Assembly (NCBI RefSeq): GCF_000218625.1
Contig: NC_015672.1
Span: 310,001-374,000, forward strand
DNA length: 64,000 bases
Origin: Flexistipes sinusarabici DSM 4947
GTDB taxonomy: Bacteria > Chrysiogenota > Deferribacteres > Deferribacterales > Flexistipitaceae
Direction of reading: 5' to 3'
Shown: positions 33,704-42,849 of the stretch, piece after piece
How positions within the stretch are numbered: position 1 is the first letter of the stretch
Layout of the letters: every line of letters begins with the position of its first letter
Notes under the pieces: generated by a model
What the model saw: the letters and a program-made list of their open reading frames with translations, nothing else
Told to the model about the DNA's origin: nothing
Databases searched by the model: none
Translations under genes and position numbers: made by a program

Positions 33704-33967
33704 ATGTTGGATAAATATGCAAATAAATTTAAAGCAATCGGACATCCCGTCCGCCTCAGAATTGTTATGGGACTGGCACAAAAGGAGTGTAATGTAACAA
33801 AAATCTGCGAAGGTTTGGAGCTGCCACAGGCAACAATAAGCAGGCATCTGGCTCTTCTCAGGAATCTCGGTATTGTTGAAGGGGTGCGGGACGGACACGA
33901 AATATGTTATAGTTTAGTAGATGATAAAATAGCAAAAATTGTTGATTTGCTTATGGAGGAAGAATGA
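33704..33967 (+). CDS. ArsR-family transcriptional repressor
   Basis: 87 residues from the ATG at 33704 with GGAGG 5 bases upstream. Winged-helix fold: KFKAIGHPVRLRIVMGLAQ, recognition helix LPQATISRHLALLRNLGIV, wing EGVRDGHEICYSLVDD. Two cysteines in ECNVTKICEGL sit near the classic ELCVCDL metal site but with different spacing, so a metal or thiol signal is possible. The stop overlaps the start of the outer-membrane protein gene (ATGATG). Likely represses this operon through the operator at 33658-33685. Confidence 0.9.
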   Translation: MLDKYANKFKAIGHPVRLRIVMGLAQKECNVTKICEGLELPQATISRHLALLRNLGIVEGVRDGHEICYSLVDDKIAKIVDLLMEEE

Positions 33968-35271
33968 TGCGGATATTTCTGGCTGTTTGTATGGTTATAT
34001 TTGCGACGACATCGTTTGCACTTCAGCTTAACTATCAAAAAGGAAAAGAAATTGTTCTGAAAAACAATAACCTGATTCAGGCCTATCAGGAAAAAGTTAA
34101 ATCTTCCAACTACAGATATTATCAGGCTAAAGGCGGGTATCTGCCTGATATCAATATTTCGGAAACCTACACAAATACTGATGAGCCTGCAACAGCTGCT
34201 TTTTCAACAATGTCTCAGGGTGAATTTGATATGAATTATTTTAGTAATGAACTGGCTGACCCTGACAGCGTGGAAAATTATGAGACAAAAGTGGAAGTTC
34301 TTCAACCGGTATTCATGAAAGGGAAAATATATTTCGGGATAAAACAGGCATCAGGAATGAATGATATTGCAGAGCTGACTTCTGAGAGAATACAGCAAAA
34401 GGTTATCTATAATTATACCAAAGCTTTTTTCGGCATGTCTTTGGCAGAAAAAGCATTGGAAGTTGCAAAAAAATCATATGAAAGAACAAAAAGATATTAC
34501 CTTATGACAAAGAATTTTTATGAAAACGGAATGGTTGTAAAAAGTGATTTGATGGTTGCAAAAACTCATCTGCTTAAAAACGAGAGTGCAATAAGTGAAG
34601 CACGGAAACAGGTGGAGGTCGCACAAAGTAGACTACAGCAGGTGCTTGGGATTGATGAAAAAGTTGATATTGTTTGGGAAACTCCCTCTTTCAAAACGGA
34701 CAAATCACTGAATAAATATCTGCAAACCGCTCTCAGCAGCAGGGAAGATCTGCTTGCTCTGGATGAGCGGCTTAACATAGCTGAACTTGAAACCAAAAAA
34801 TCGAAATTTAATTTTCTTCCTGAGGTGTCACTTTTTGCCAATTATAAATGGAATGAAAGTGACTTTATGAACGGGGGAGCTGAAGGAGCAACGTTCGGGG
34901 CAAAAGTTTCATTCAATCTATTTAACGGTTTTGCCGATTACAACAAGGTCAGGGAAAACAAAAGTGATTATCTGTATATGCTTAATATGAAACAGGATAA
35001 AAAACGTAAAATAAAATCGCAGGTCAAAAATGCATACTACAGCATAAAAGCCGCCCGAAAAAAACTTCAGGCTGCTGAAAAGCAGGTTGAAGCAGCTTAT
35101 GAAGCTTTATCCATAACTCAAAACAGATTTAGGGAAGGTTTGGTTAAAATTACCGAACTGCTTGACAGGGAAGTTGACGTCAGGCAGGCGGAACTTAATA
35201 TGTATATGGCGGAGTATGAGCTTATAACGGGCAGAGCCAGATTACTGCTAAATTCAGGTATATTGAAATAA
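33964..35271 (+). CDS. TolC-family outer membrane efflux protein
   Basis: 435 residues with a signal peptide (MMRIFLAVCMVIFATTSFA). Two OEP repeats are visible, each with a long helix rich in Ala, Glu and Lys: AEKALEVAKKSYERTKRYYLMTKNFYENGMVVKSDLMVAKTHL and the C-terminal AAEKQVEAAYEALSITQNRFREGLVKITELLDREVDVRQAELN. It forms the outer-membrane channel of the tripartite pump with the next two genes. Confidence 0.92.
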   Translation: MMRIFLAVCMVIFATTSFALQLNYQKGKEIVLKNNNLIQAYQEKVKSSNYRYYQAKGGYLPDINISETYTNTDEPATAAFSTMSQGEFDMNYFSNELADPDSVENYETKVEVLQPVFMKGKIYFGIKQASGMNDIAELTSERIQQKVIYNYTKAFFGMSLAEKALEVAKKSYERTKRYYLMTKNFYENGMVVKSDLMVAKTHLLKNESAISEARKQVEVAQSRLQQVLGIDEKVDIVWETPSFKTDKSLNKYLQTALSSREDLLALDERLNIAELETKKSKFNFLPEVSLFANYKWNESDFMNGGAEGATFGAKVSFNLFNGFADYNKVRENKSDYLYMLNMKQDKKRKIKSQVKNAYYSIKAARKKLQAAEKQVEAAYEALSITQNRFREGLVKITELLDREVDVRQAELNMYMAEYELITGRARLLLNSGILK

Positions 35272-35290
35272 TAATTCAGGGGGAAGATAA

Positions 35291-36478
35291 ATGAAAAGCT
35301 GGAAGGGTATTTTTTTAATGTTTTTGGCTGTTGCAGTCGTATCCTGTTCAAATGCCAAAACTGAAAAAGAAGCGTCATCATATGATAAACCGGATAAGTT
35401 TACAGTTAGCACAATGGTGGTACATAAAGAGGTTAGAGAGGCAAAAATCACTTTTTCGGGAACTGTTACCAGTGACAAGACGGTGATGCTGATGCCCAAA
35501 ATTATGGGGTATATCCGTAGCATAAATGTTGATATAGGAGATTCTTTTAGTAAAGATGATGTGCTTGTCAATATCAGCAGTGACGAACTGGACGCCAGGG
35601 TGAAACGGGCTGAAAGTGCGGTAAAAGAGGCACTTATAGGTTTGAAACAGGCTGAGTCTGGATTGAGAATGGCGAAGATGAACAAAAGAAAAGCAGAAGC
35701 TCAGTTCAATCTGGCTGAAAAGACATATGAACGTTATAAAAGACTAATCAAAAGCGAAAGTGTCAGCCAACAGGAGTATGATCAGGTGGAGGCTGAATAC
35801 TTATCCGCCAGGGAATCCTATGATATAGCTGTTGAAAATGTAAATCTGGCCGAAAGGAAACTGAAACAAGCCGGAGCAAAGCTTGAACAATCCAGGGCTG
35901 CGCTTTCAGAAGCCCGGTCTTATACTGATTACAAAAAGATAAAAGCACCTTTTGACGGAATAGTGCTCCAGAAACTTTCTGAAGAAGGCAACCTTGCTTC
36001 TCCCGGAAGTGCTGTACTGAAAATCGGCACCAATGATAAAATCGTTGAAGCGGAAATCGGGGAGCGTCTGTTTAATAATGTTTTTACAGGTGATAATGTT
36101 ACGATAAACTACCCGTCCGGCAATATATCTTTCACTGCAAAAATTAAAAATAAATCCCGTCAGATTTTACCTGGTTCCAGGAAATTTATTATTGAAACCA
36201 CTGCCGATGATAAACTGCCTGCCGGTGCATATGTGAAGATAATACTAAGCAAAGGACAAAATGAAGGCATCTTTATACCAAAGTCTGCAGTGAAGCAGGT
36301 GGGGCAGCTGAGCGCTGCTATTGTAAAGGAAGGTGCCAGGGCAAAGATGCGCATTCTGAAACTTGGCAGGGAAACCGGCGATAATGTTGAAGTATTAAGC
36401 GGACTGAATGGGGGAGAAAAATTGGTTCTTACAGATGTGGAATTAATCGAATCCGGAGATAAGCTGGAGGAGAAATAG
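35291..36478 (+). CDS. RND efflux periplasmic adaptor (HlyD/MFP) lipoprotein
   Basis: 395 residues. The N-terminus is a lipoprotein signal with lipobox VVSC (Cys near residue 19). Then a barrel-sandwich start (VMLMPKIMGYIRSINVDIGDSF), a long alpha-hairpin (about residues 95-215, Ala/Lys/Glu-rich), the second lipoyl half (YKKIKAPFDGIVLQKLSEEGNLASPGSAVLKIG) and a beta-barrel. It links the inner-membrane pump and the TolC-like channel. GGGGGAAG upstream as ribosome binding site; ends 1 base before the RND gene. Confidence 0.93.
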   Translation: MKSWKGIFLMFLAVAVVSCSNAKTEKEASSYDKPDKFTVSTMVVHKEVREAKITFSGTVTSDKTVMLMPKIMGYIRSINVDIGDSFSKDDVLVNISSDELDARVKRAESAVKEALIGLKQAESGLRMAKMNKRKAEAQFNLAEKTYERYKRLIKSESVSQQEYDQVEAEYLSARESYDIAVENVNLAERKLKQAGAKLEQSRAALSEARSYTDYKKIKAPFDGIVLQKLSEEGNLASPGSAVLKIGTNDKIVEAEIGERLFNNVFTGDNVTINYPSGNISFTAKIKNKSRQILPGSRKFIIETTADDKLPAGAYVKIILSKGQNEGIFIPKSAVKQVGQLSAAIVKEGARAKMRILKLGRETGDNVEVLSGLNGGEKLVLTDVELIESGDKLEEK

Positions 36479-39400
36479 ATGGCTGAAAACAACGATAAAC
36501 AAAAACAGACTAAAAATACCGAACCAGGCTGTGATTATTCCGATAACCTTGAAGCTCTGGAGATGGGATTAGCTGAAAGGGTTTCAAAATTATTTCTAAA
36601 ATCCAAAATCACCCCGCTGCTTGTCATTGCCTCGCTTTTTATAGGTATTGTTTCTGTAATATACACTCCCAAAGAGGAAGAGCCTCAAATTGTTGTGCCT
36701 ATGGTTGATATCTTTGTCCCTTATCCCGGGGCTGATGTGGACAGTGTTGAAAAACATGTAACGGAACCGTTGTCTCAGATAATGTGGGAGATACCGGGAG
36801 TGAAGTACGTTTATTCGACGGCAATGGATGATATGGGGATGGTAACAGTTCGCTTTGAAGTTGGAGAAGACGAGCAAAAGAGTATAACAAAACTTAAAAC
36901 GAAGATTGATTACAATATGGACCGAATGCCTTATGGTGTAAAAAGTCCGATAATAAAAAAACGCTCCATTAACGATGTCCCCCAGGTGACGCTTACCTTG
37001 TGGTCAAAAGAGATGGGTGGATATTCTCTGAGGCAGATAGCCGGTGAGGTGGAACACAGATTAAAAAGTGTTGAGGATGTTTCTATTACCGATATCAAAG
37101 GAGGATACGAAAAAGTTGTTCGTATTGAACCGGATACGGATAAACTGGATGCTTATAATGTGGATTTTTTCAAGATAATCCGTTCCCTGAAAATGTCCAA
37201 TGATTCACTGAATACCGGTAATATTACCAGAAACAATGAGGTTATTTATATGTCAGCCGGAAGCTTTTTCCAGTCGGCTGAGGAAATACGAAATATTGTT
37301 GTGGGTGTTCATAAAGGTTCTCCTGTTTATCTCCGGGATGTGGCTGATATAGAATACGGAGCTGAAATACCTGACAACTATCACTTTATGGGTTTCAATG
37401 AAGATAAAACTGAAAAAGTCTATTCAGCAGCGACAATCACACTTGCCAAAAGAAAGGGCAGTGACTCGGTTGTGGTCTCTGAACATATACTGAGCAAACT
37501 TAAAGAGCTTAAGAAAACGGTAATTCCTGATAATGTTCACGTAAATGTTACACGTAATTACGGAGAAACTGCCTATGAAAAAGTGAAAACGTTGATTGAG
37601 CACCTGCTTGGAGCTATCGTTGCAGTGATTCTTGTAATGACTCTGACAATGGGCTGGAGAGCCGGTCTTGTTGTTTTTGTAGCCTTACCCGTTACTTTTG
37701 CCCTGACGTTTTTCGTATATTATATGTTTGACTATACACTAAATCGTGTAACATTGTTTGCCCTGATTTTTGTCACCGGTCTTGTGGTGGACGATGCCAT
37801 TATTGTTGTGGAAAATATCGAGCGACATTTCAGGATGGGGAGTAAAAATCTGTTTGAAAAAGCCGTGAAGGCTGTGGGAGAAGTAGGAAATCCGACTATA
37901 CTTGCTACAATTGCTGTAATCGTTGCTATTTATCCGATGGCTTTTGTGGGCGGCTTGATGGGGCCTTACATGAAGCCCATGCCTATAGGGGCATCACTTG
38001 CCATGATTTTTTCACTTCTCGTGGCGCTGATTATTACACCCTGGCTTGCTTTGAAGCTTCTCTCAGGCAAAGCCGGTAAAGGCAAAAATGCGGAAGTAGA
38101 TGAAGATGAGTGGGTAAGAAGCACGAAGCTTTATAAATTTTATAGATTTATCCTCGGTCCTCTTATGAAAAAATGGTATTATAAGCTGATACTTACCTTC
38201 GTCATGATAGGGCTTTTTATTGCAGCTTTTCTTATGGTGCCGGCCAAAATGGTAGTTATGAAGATGCTCCCCTTTGATAATAAAAATGAGCTGCAGGTTA
38301 TTATAGATATGCCTGAAGGTACGCCGCTTGAAAGGACTAATACTGTGGCAATGGAGATCGGCGATTATTTGTCGGGTGTGGAACAGGTTGAAAATTATCA
38401 AACTTATTCTGGTATAGCTGCTCCTATTAATTTTAACGGTCTTGTCAGGCAGTACTATTTGAGAAAGGGGGAGAATGTTGCTGACATACAGGTAAATTTT
38501 GTGTCAAAGAATAAAAGGGATTTGAAAAGCCACGCTCTGGCAAAAGTTATCAGAGGACCGATACAGAAAATCGGTGATAAGTACGATGCTAATATTAAGA
38601 TAGCCGAAGTTCCGCCGGGACCGCCTGTTATGTCCACTCTGGTTGCAGAGGTTTACGGACCTGATAAAAAGAGCAGGCGCGCAGTTGCGGCGGAAATTAA
38701 AGAGGTTTTTAGATCCACCAAAGGGGTGGTGGATGTGGACTGGTATGTTGAAGATGATATGAAAGAACTCCATCTGAAAGTGGATAAAGAGAAGGCTGCT
38801 TTAACGGGTATCTCAACGGAGATGATAACCCGTACTGCTTACACGGCGCTTAAAGGTAATAAAATAGGTATACTGCATACGGGAAAAGACCGTGAAGAAG
38901 TGGATATTGTTATAAAACTGCCTGAATCTGAAAAATCTTACCAGAATGTTTTAAGTAATATTATGCTGACATCCATAAACAACAAACAGGTGCCCCTGAG
39001 TGAACTTGTTGAATTCGAATACAAAACAAAAGAAAAACCTGCTTATCAGAAAAATCTGAAACCGGTAACTTATGTGACGGGGGACGTGGCAGGTGTTGAG
39101 GAAAGTCCTGTATATGCAATACTTGATATGAAAGATGACATTTCTAAAATCTCATATAACGGTTATAAAATAGAGCAATTCTGGATTAATCAGCCTGAAA
39201 ACATTAATAAAGTTGCAATGAAATGGGATGGAGAGTGGCAGATTACATATGAAGTTTTCAGAGACTTAGGGCTGGCATTTGCAACCGTTCTGGTGATTAT
39301 GTATTTTCTTTTGGTTTCATGGTTTCGCTCTTTTGCAACACCAATAATTATGATGATGCCTATACCGTTAAGCTTATTGGGAATAATCCCGGGACACTAC

Positions 39401-39754
39401 CTCTTTGGCGAGTTTTTCACCGCTACCAGTATGATAGGTTTTATTGCTCTGGCGGGAATAATGGTCAGAAATGCAATACTGTTAATCGATTTTATAGAAA
39501 ACGGCCTTAAAAAAGGTAAGTCAATTGAGGATTCTGTTATAGAATCCGGCGCTATACGGACGAGACCCGTGTTTTTGACGGCGGTTACTGTTGTTGTGGG
39601 GGCTATGTTTATGCTTCCCGACCCCATATTTGCAGGCCTTGGTGTTTCTCTTATAATGGGGGCTCTTGTATCGACAATATTGACCCTTGTGCTTATACCA
39701 ATGGCTTATTACGTATTTTATAAATTTATATCGAAATTTGGCTGGATAAAATGA
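36479..39754 (+). CDS. RND efflux transporter permease
   Basis: 1091 residues with 12 membrane segments. TM1 is TPLLVIASLFIGIVSVIYTP; the porter domain begins EEEPQIVVPMVDIFVPYPGA; TM4 holds the proton-relay pair in TGLVVDDAIIVVENIERH (Asp-Asp). A second periplasmic loop and TM7-12 follow, with GIMVRNAILLIDFIENG as the mirror of TM4. It has a longer N-terminal cytoplasmic segment (about 40 residues) than AcrB. It is a proton-driven exporter; control by an ArsR protein suggests a toxic-ion or thiol-reactive substrate, but CusA-type metal-binding methionines are not evident. Confidence 0.93.
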   Translation: MAENNDKQKQTKNTEPGCDYSDNLEALEMGLAERVSKLFLKSKITPLLVIASLFIGIVSVIYTPKEEEPQIVVPMVDIFVPYPGADVDSVEKHVTEPLSQIMWEIPGVKYVYSTAMDDMGMVTVRFEVGEDEQKSITKLKTKIDYNMDRMPYGVKSPIIKKRSINDVPQVTLTLWSKEMGGYSLRQIAGEVEHRLKSVEDVSITDIKGGYEKVVRIEPDTDKLDAYNVDFFKIIRSLKMSNDSLNTGNITRNNEVIYMSAGSFFQSAEEIRNIVVGVHKGSPVYLRDVADIEYGAEIPDNYHFMGFNEDKTEKVYSAATITLAKRKGSDSVVVSEHILSKLKELKKTVIPDNVHVNVTRNYGETAYEKVKTLIEHLLGAIVAVILVMTLTMGWRAGLVVFVALPVTFALTFFVYYMFDYTLNRVTLFALIFVTGLVVDDAIIVVENIERHFRMGSKNLFEKAVKAVGEVGNPTILATIAVIVAIYPMAFVGGLMGPYMKPMPIGASLAMIFSLLVALIITPWLALKLLSGKAGKGKNAEVDEDEWVRSTKLYKFYRFILGPLMKKWYYKLILTFVMIGLFIAAFLMVPAKMVVMKMLPFDNKNELQVIIDMPEGTPLERTNTVAMEIGDYLSGVEQVENYQTYSGIAAPINFNGLVRQYYLRKGENVADIQVNFVSKNKRDLKSHALAKVIRGPIQKIGDKYDANIKIAEVPPGPPVMSTLVAEVYGPDKKSRRAVAAEIKEVFRSTKGVVDVDWYVEDDMKELHLKVDKEKAALTGISTEMITRTAYTALKGNKIGILHTGKDREEVDIVIKLPESEKSYQNVLSNIMLTSINNKQVPLSELVEFEYKTKEKPAYQKNLKPVTYVTGDVAGVEESPVYAILDMKDDISKISYNGYKIEQFWINQPENINKVAMKWDGEWQITYEVFRDLGLAFATVLVIMYFLLVSWFRSFATPIIMMMPIPLSLLGIIPGHYLFGEFFTATSMIGFIALAGIMVRNAILLIDFIENGLKKGKSIEDSVIESGAIRTRPVFLTAVTVVVGAMFMLPDPIFAGLGVSLIMGALVSTILTLVLIPMAYYVFYKFISKFGWIK

Positions 39755-39770
39755 CATACAGGAGGAAGAT

Positions 39771-39962
39771 ATGACAGTTAAAAAAATGATGAGAATTATA
39801 CCGGGGCTTATGGTTACAATAAGTGCTATATTGGGGCTTATTCACAGTCCCTGGTGGTTTGCTTTGACACTTTTTGTGGGCATTAATCTCACACAGTCCG
39901 GCTTTACGGACTTCTGTCCATTGGAAAAGATACTTAGAAAACTGGGTTTTCCTGAACAGTAA
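39771..39962 (+). CDS. DUF2892 (YgaP-type) small membrane protein
   Basis: 63 residues with two transmembrane segments (IIPGLMVTISAILGLIHS and WWFALTLFVGINLTQSGF) and the family ending GFTDFCPLEKILRKLG. In other bacteria this domain occurs alone or fused to rhodanese. It follows the RND gene by 16 bases with AGGAGG upstream, so it is the last gene of the ArsR-controlled operon. The Cys in DFCPLEK is the conserved one. Confidence 0.9.
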   Translation: MTVKKMMRIIPGLMVTISAILGLIHSPWWFALTLFVGINLTQSGFTDFCPLEKILRKLGFPEQ

Positions 39963-39971
39963 CACATGATA

Positions 39972-40016
39972 TAGTGTTAAGCGTTAAGTGCTAAGTGCTA
40001 AGTGCTAAGTGCTAAG
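39972..40016 (+). repeat. Solo copy of the IVP-cassette end repeat
   Basis: Begins TAGTGTTAAG, then CGTTAAGTGC and four further TAAGTGC units. It is the same sequence as the inverted ends of the cassette at 20391-20798, but with no IVP gene and no partner end nearby. The remainder to 40266 shows no gene; it carries short TCACATTCACACTCACG-type repeats. Confidence 0.7.
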
Positions 40017-40266
40017 ATAAGTCGAAGGTAAAGGTGGGGAAGTAGTGAAGTAAAGATAGAGATTATTTTAGTTGTAGATCTGATAGTTTTGCTTTCACAT
40101 TCACACTCACGTTCACTAATCTTGAACGTTTTTAAAGTCGTGCTTTAGTTTTTGTACAAAGCTTTAAAATTTTATTTTCCCCTTTACAGTATGGGATTAT
40201 TGAACAATTATAGTTTTTGCTTACCCTTATTTATTCCGTAATTATCAGTTGAACAAGGACGGTTTC

Positions 40267-41421
40267 TTGAATACGGACAAAACGGGAGTTCAGGCTCTAT
40301 TTTTTTCACTTTTTTATTTTCTGAACTTTGCTTCTCTGGGCGTTTTCCTGCCTTACCTGGCACTGTTTTTTAAAGAGAACGGCTTCAGCGGTCTTCAGAT
40401 TGGGATAGTTCTGGCACTCGTCCCTTTGTGCAAATTTGTATTTACGTCAAAATGGACGAAGCTTTTTGGTGCATCCCCAATGCCTCATTTGTTTGCAGCT
40501 TTAAGTGTGCTTTTGGCTAATATTTCTCTGTATTTTCTTGTACTTTTTCCGGCCTTCATTACGGCGGCAGTTATTGTATTTGTCTTTTCTATCCTGAGAG
40601 TAGGTTTGCTGCCTGCTGTAGACCATTGTAGTATGGAGTTTTTCAAAAAAAGCGGAATCGAATATGGAAAAATGCGGATGTTCGGGTCTATCGGTTTTAT
40701 CGCATCCACAGTTATTATGGGTAAAATTGTCGATATTTGGGGTGTGAACTCTATTGTCTTTGCTGCTTCGGTACTTGGTTGTATTTCTGCAGTTCCTTTA
40801 GTTTTTCTTCAGCTTAGTGACGGTTTTGGCAAAGGAAATCGGCAAAAAGGTTCAGAAACTTTTCCGGTTTTCTTTTATTTTATACTTGTTGCCGTAATAT
40901 TTTATTTTGCATCGTTTAAGTTTTTCGGTAGTTTTTTTAATATTAAAATAAATGAAGCTGGCTATTCACAGTTCCATGCCGGCGCAATATGGGGGTTTGG
41001 AATATTATGTGAAGTGTTTGTGATGTACTATGCCGGCAGTATTTTCAAAAAATATAAAGCTGTAAATGTTCTGATTTTTTCAATGTTTCTTGGAGCACTC
41101 AGGCTTTTTGTAATTGCATTTAGTACAAATCTTCTGATTCTTTATACTATAAACCTATTTCACGGCTTTGCTTTCGGTGCTTATCATCTTTCTGTACTGA
41201 GACTTATTCAACAAAAGCTTCCTGAGAAAATACGACTGAAAGCACAAAGTAGATACTCTGAAATGAGTTTCGGACTCGGAGCTATAATCGGCTCTGTGTT
41301 GAGCGGCGTCATATATGATTTGGCCGGGGTTAACGCTATCTTTGCAATTGGTGGTCTGCTGGCAGTTTTTTCGTCGATTATTGTTTTTATCGGCGGGAAA
41401 AAACTTGAAACGAGTAACTAA
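40267..41421 (+). CDS. MFS transporter (MFS_1-like, nucleoside/HcaT type)
   Basis: 384 residues from the TTG at 40267 (AAGGACGG 5 bases upstream); a TTG at 40249 would add 6 residues. It has 12 membrane segments; the opening ALFFSLFYFLNFASLGVFLPYLALFFKENGFSGLQIGIVLAL is typical of the NupG/HcaT-like branch, and MRMFGSIGFIASTVIMGKIVDIWG marks TM5. Substrate unknown. A single gene, convergent with the patatin gene. Confidence 0.85.
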   Translation: MNTDKTGVQALFFSLFYFLNFASLGVFLPYLALFFKENGFSGLQIGIVLALVPLCKFVFTSKWTKLFGASPMPHLFAALSVLLANISLYFLVLFPAFITAAVIVFVFSILRVGLLPAVDHCSMEFFKKSGIEYGKMRMFGSIGFIASTVIMGKIVDIWGVNSIVFAASVLGCISAVPLVFLQLSDGFGKGNRQKGSETFPVFFYFILVAVIFYFASFKFFGSFFNIKINEAGYSQFHAGAIWGFGILCEVFVMYYAGSIFKKYKAVNVLIFSMFLGALRLFVIAFSTNLLILYTINLFHGFAFGAYHLSVLRLIQQKLPEKIRLKAQSRYSEMSFGLGAIIGSVLSGVIYDLAGVNAIFAIGGLLAVFSSIIVFIGGKKLETSN

Positions 41422-41505
41422 TACTGATTTTGTGAAACTCTGTTCATTTGGAGGTTATGATAAGTTTCATTCAAAAGGATAATGACCATGAATTTTAATT
41501 ATTTT

Positions 41506-42282
41506 TTAAGATAAACATTTCATAGTGTATTTGTATCCTGCCTCAATAAGTTCTTTACCTTTGTAAAACTCGAAAAGACCGAATTCCCTGAGATCTGGTT
41601 TCAGTATTTTCCACGCATCAGAATTTTTCATCTGATATGATGTCAGATGATGTGACATTATGGTAATTGACCTGTTAATTGTACTCATAACATTGGGGGA
41701 TTCTTCAAAGTAAGGTACGTGAAGCGGTGAGTTCAAATCCACTGCCATAATTTTTCTGTGCCCTTTATGAGAAAGAATACCCACGGGAACGGGGTTTGTT
41801 ATTCCTCCGTCAACAAAATACATACCTTTGATTTCTGCAGGAGTGAACAGTCCCGGTATGGATATGGAAGCCCTTACTCCTTCTATTACAGAACCTTTTT
41901 CGAATGTTACGCATTTGCCGCTTTCCAGACTTGATGCGCAAATGTATAGGGGAATTGCTGCGTCTTCAATTTTTTTGTTTTTTAAATTTTCAGCAAAAAG
42001 TTCCAGAAGCCTGTTCCCGCTGATGAGCCCCTTTACGGGCAGAAGGTTTACATCGTAATATCTGAGTACACGGCGTTTATCGAGATTTAAAACAAAATCT
42101 TCAAATTCATTTAAAATACCGAAAGCTTCATAAGCTGCTATTATAGCACCCGCACTTGTTCCTGAAACAGCTTCAATTTTATAACCCAGCTCTTTGAGTG
42201 CTTTTATTATGCCTATGTGAGCCCATCCTTTTGCCGAACCGCTGCCCAGTGCAAGGGATATTTTTTTAACCAATTTTGCCAC
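41506..42282 (-). CDS. Patatin-like phospholipase (RssA type)
   Basis: 258 residues. The oxyanion loop is LALGSGSAKGWAHIGII, the nucleophile serine sits in VSGTSAGAIIAAY (G-x-S-x-G), and the catalytic aspartate in YFVDGGITNPVP (D-G-G). No signal peptide, so cytoplasmic. Closest in style to RssA/YchK proteins; likely a lysophospholipase or thioesterase with unknown natural substrate. Stands alone between an MFS gene and a MITE. Confidence 0.9.
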   Translation of the reverse strand: MAKLVKKISLALGSGSAKGWAHIGIIKALKELGYKIEAVSGTSAGAIIAAYEAFGILNEFEDFVLNLDKRRVLRYYDVNLLPVKGLISGNRLLELFAENLKNKKIEDAAIPLYICASSLESGKCVTFEKGSVIEGVRASISIPGLFTPAEIKGMYFVDGGITNPVPVGILSHKGHRKIMAVDLNSPLHVPYFEESPNVMSTINRSITIMSHHLTSYQMKNSDAWKILKPDLREFGLFEFYKGKELIEAGYKYTMKCLS

Positions 42283-42396
42283 CTTATCTATTTGATTTTG
42301 AATAATTCCAGCTTCTCTTATACTTATAGCAAATAAAATTATCTTTTGTAAACCAATCTGAATGACCTGTCACAATTTTGTATGCTGTTATATTTT

Positions 42397-42687
42397 TTGG
42401 CATCACCCCAAAAATTATATAAAAGTTTTGTTTTACATATACTTAGCTAACATGACACTGATTTCAATGTAATTTGCACGCATTTCGCAGCCGAAACTCG
42501 AAACTACTGCCGCTAACCGTCTACACCCTCCTCTCATAATTATTTTTATTTGCAAATATTTATCCATTTTACATTCCAACACAGGGTGTGACCGCTAACC
42601 GGCAGTACGTTTCTCAAACATCGGCTGCTTCATTTGTGCAAATTACATTGAAAAATATTTTCACTGCGAAAAATGGGGTGACGCTAG
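42397..42687. mobile_element. MITE-like non-autonomous element, copy 3 (291 bp), no hairpin insertions
   Basis: Ends TTGGCATCACCCC and GGGGTGACGCTAG, as in IS-A and the other MITE copies. The right 24 bases equal the left end of IS-A (CTAGCGTCACCCC, ATTTTTCGCAG). Internally the arms TTTCAATGTAATTTGCAC and its complement, and CTAACCG with CGGTTAGC, build one long hairpin. It lacks the REP-like hairpins of copies 1 and 2 and so serves as the empty-site reference. Target duplication unclear. Confidence 0.8.
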
Positions 42688-42700
42688 AGTTTATTTTTAT

Positions 42701-42745
42701 TTGACTGTCAGAAATTTGTTGTGTATAATTGAATACTGTATACAG
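42701..42745 (+). promoter_or_regulatory. Promoter and GntR/FCD-type operator of the tandem gntR genes
   Basis: TTGACT (42701-42706), 17-bp spacer, TATAAT (42724-42729). The perfect palindrome CTGTATACAG (42736-42745) lies over the expected transcription start. TGTATACA palindromes are typical of FCD-type GntR regulators, so autoregulation by one or both downstream genes is likely. A related TACAATATACAG follows. Confidence 0.65.
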
Positions 42746-42774
42746 AATACATACAATATACAGATATTTTATTG

Positions 42775-42814
42775 TTTTCCGAATGGTTTGCTGTATAGCT
42801 TCTATTTCGGAAAA
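42775..42814 (+). promoter_or_regulatory. Leader hairpin of the gntR mRNA
   Basis: TTTTCCGAA / TTCGGAAAA, a perfect 9-bp stem with a 22-base loop in the roughly 110-base 5' leader. Role unknown; no U-tract after it. Confidence 0.4.
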
Positions 42815-42849
42815 AGGAAAGAAAGGGTCTTCGTAAGGCAGGTGCGGTA

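Noticed and set aside
39972-40016. TAAGTGC tandem units considered as CRISPR or iterons
   Set aside because: Units are contiguous 7-mers without spacers, and they match the ends of the IVP cassette; no replication gene nearby.
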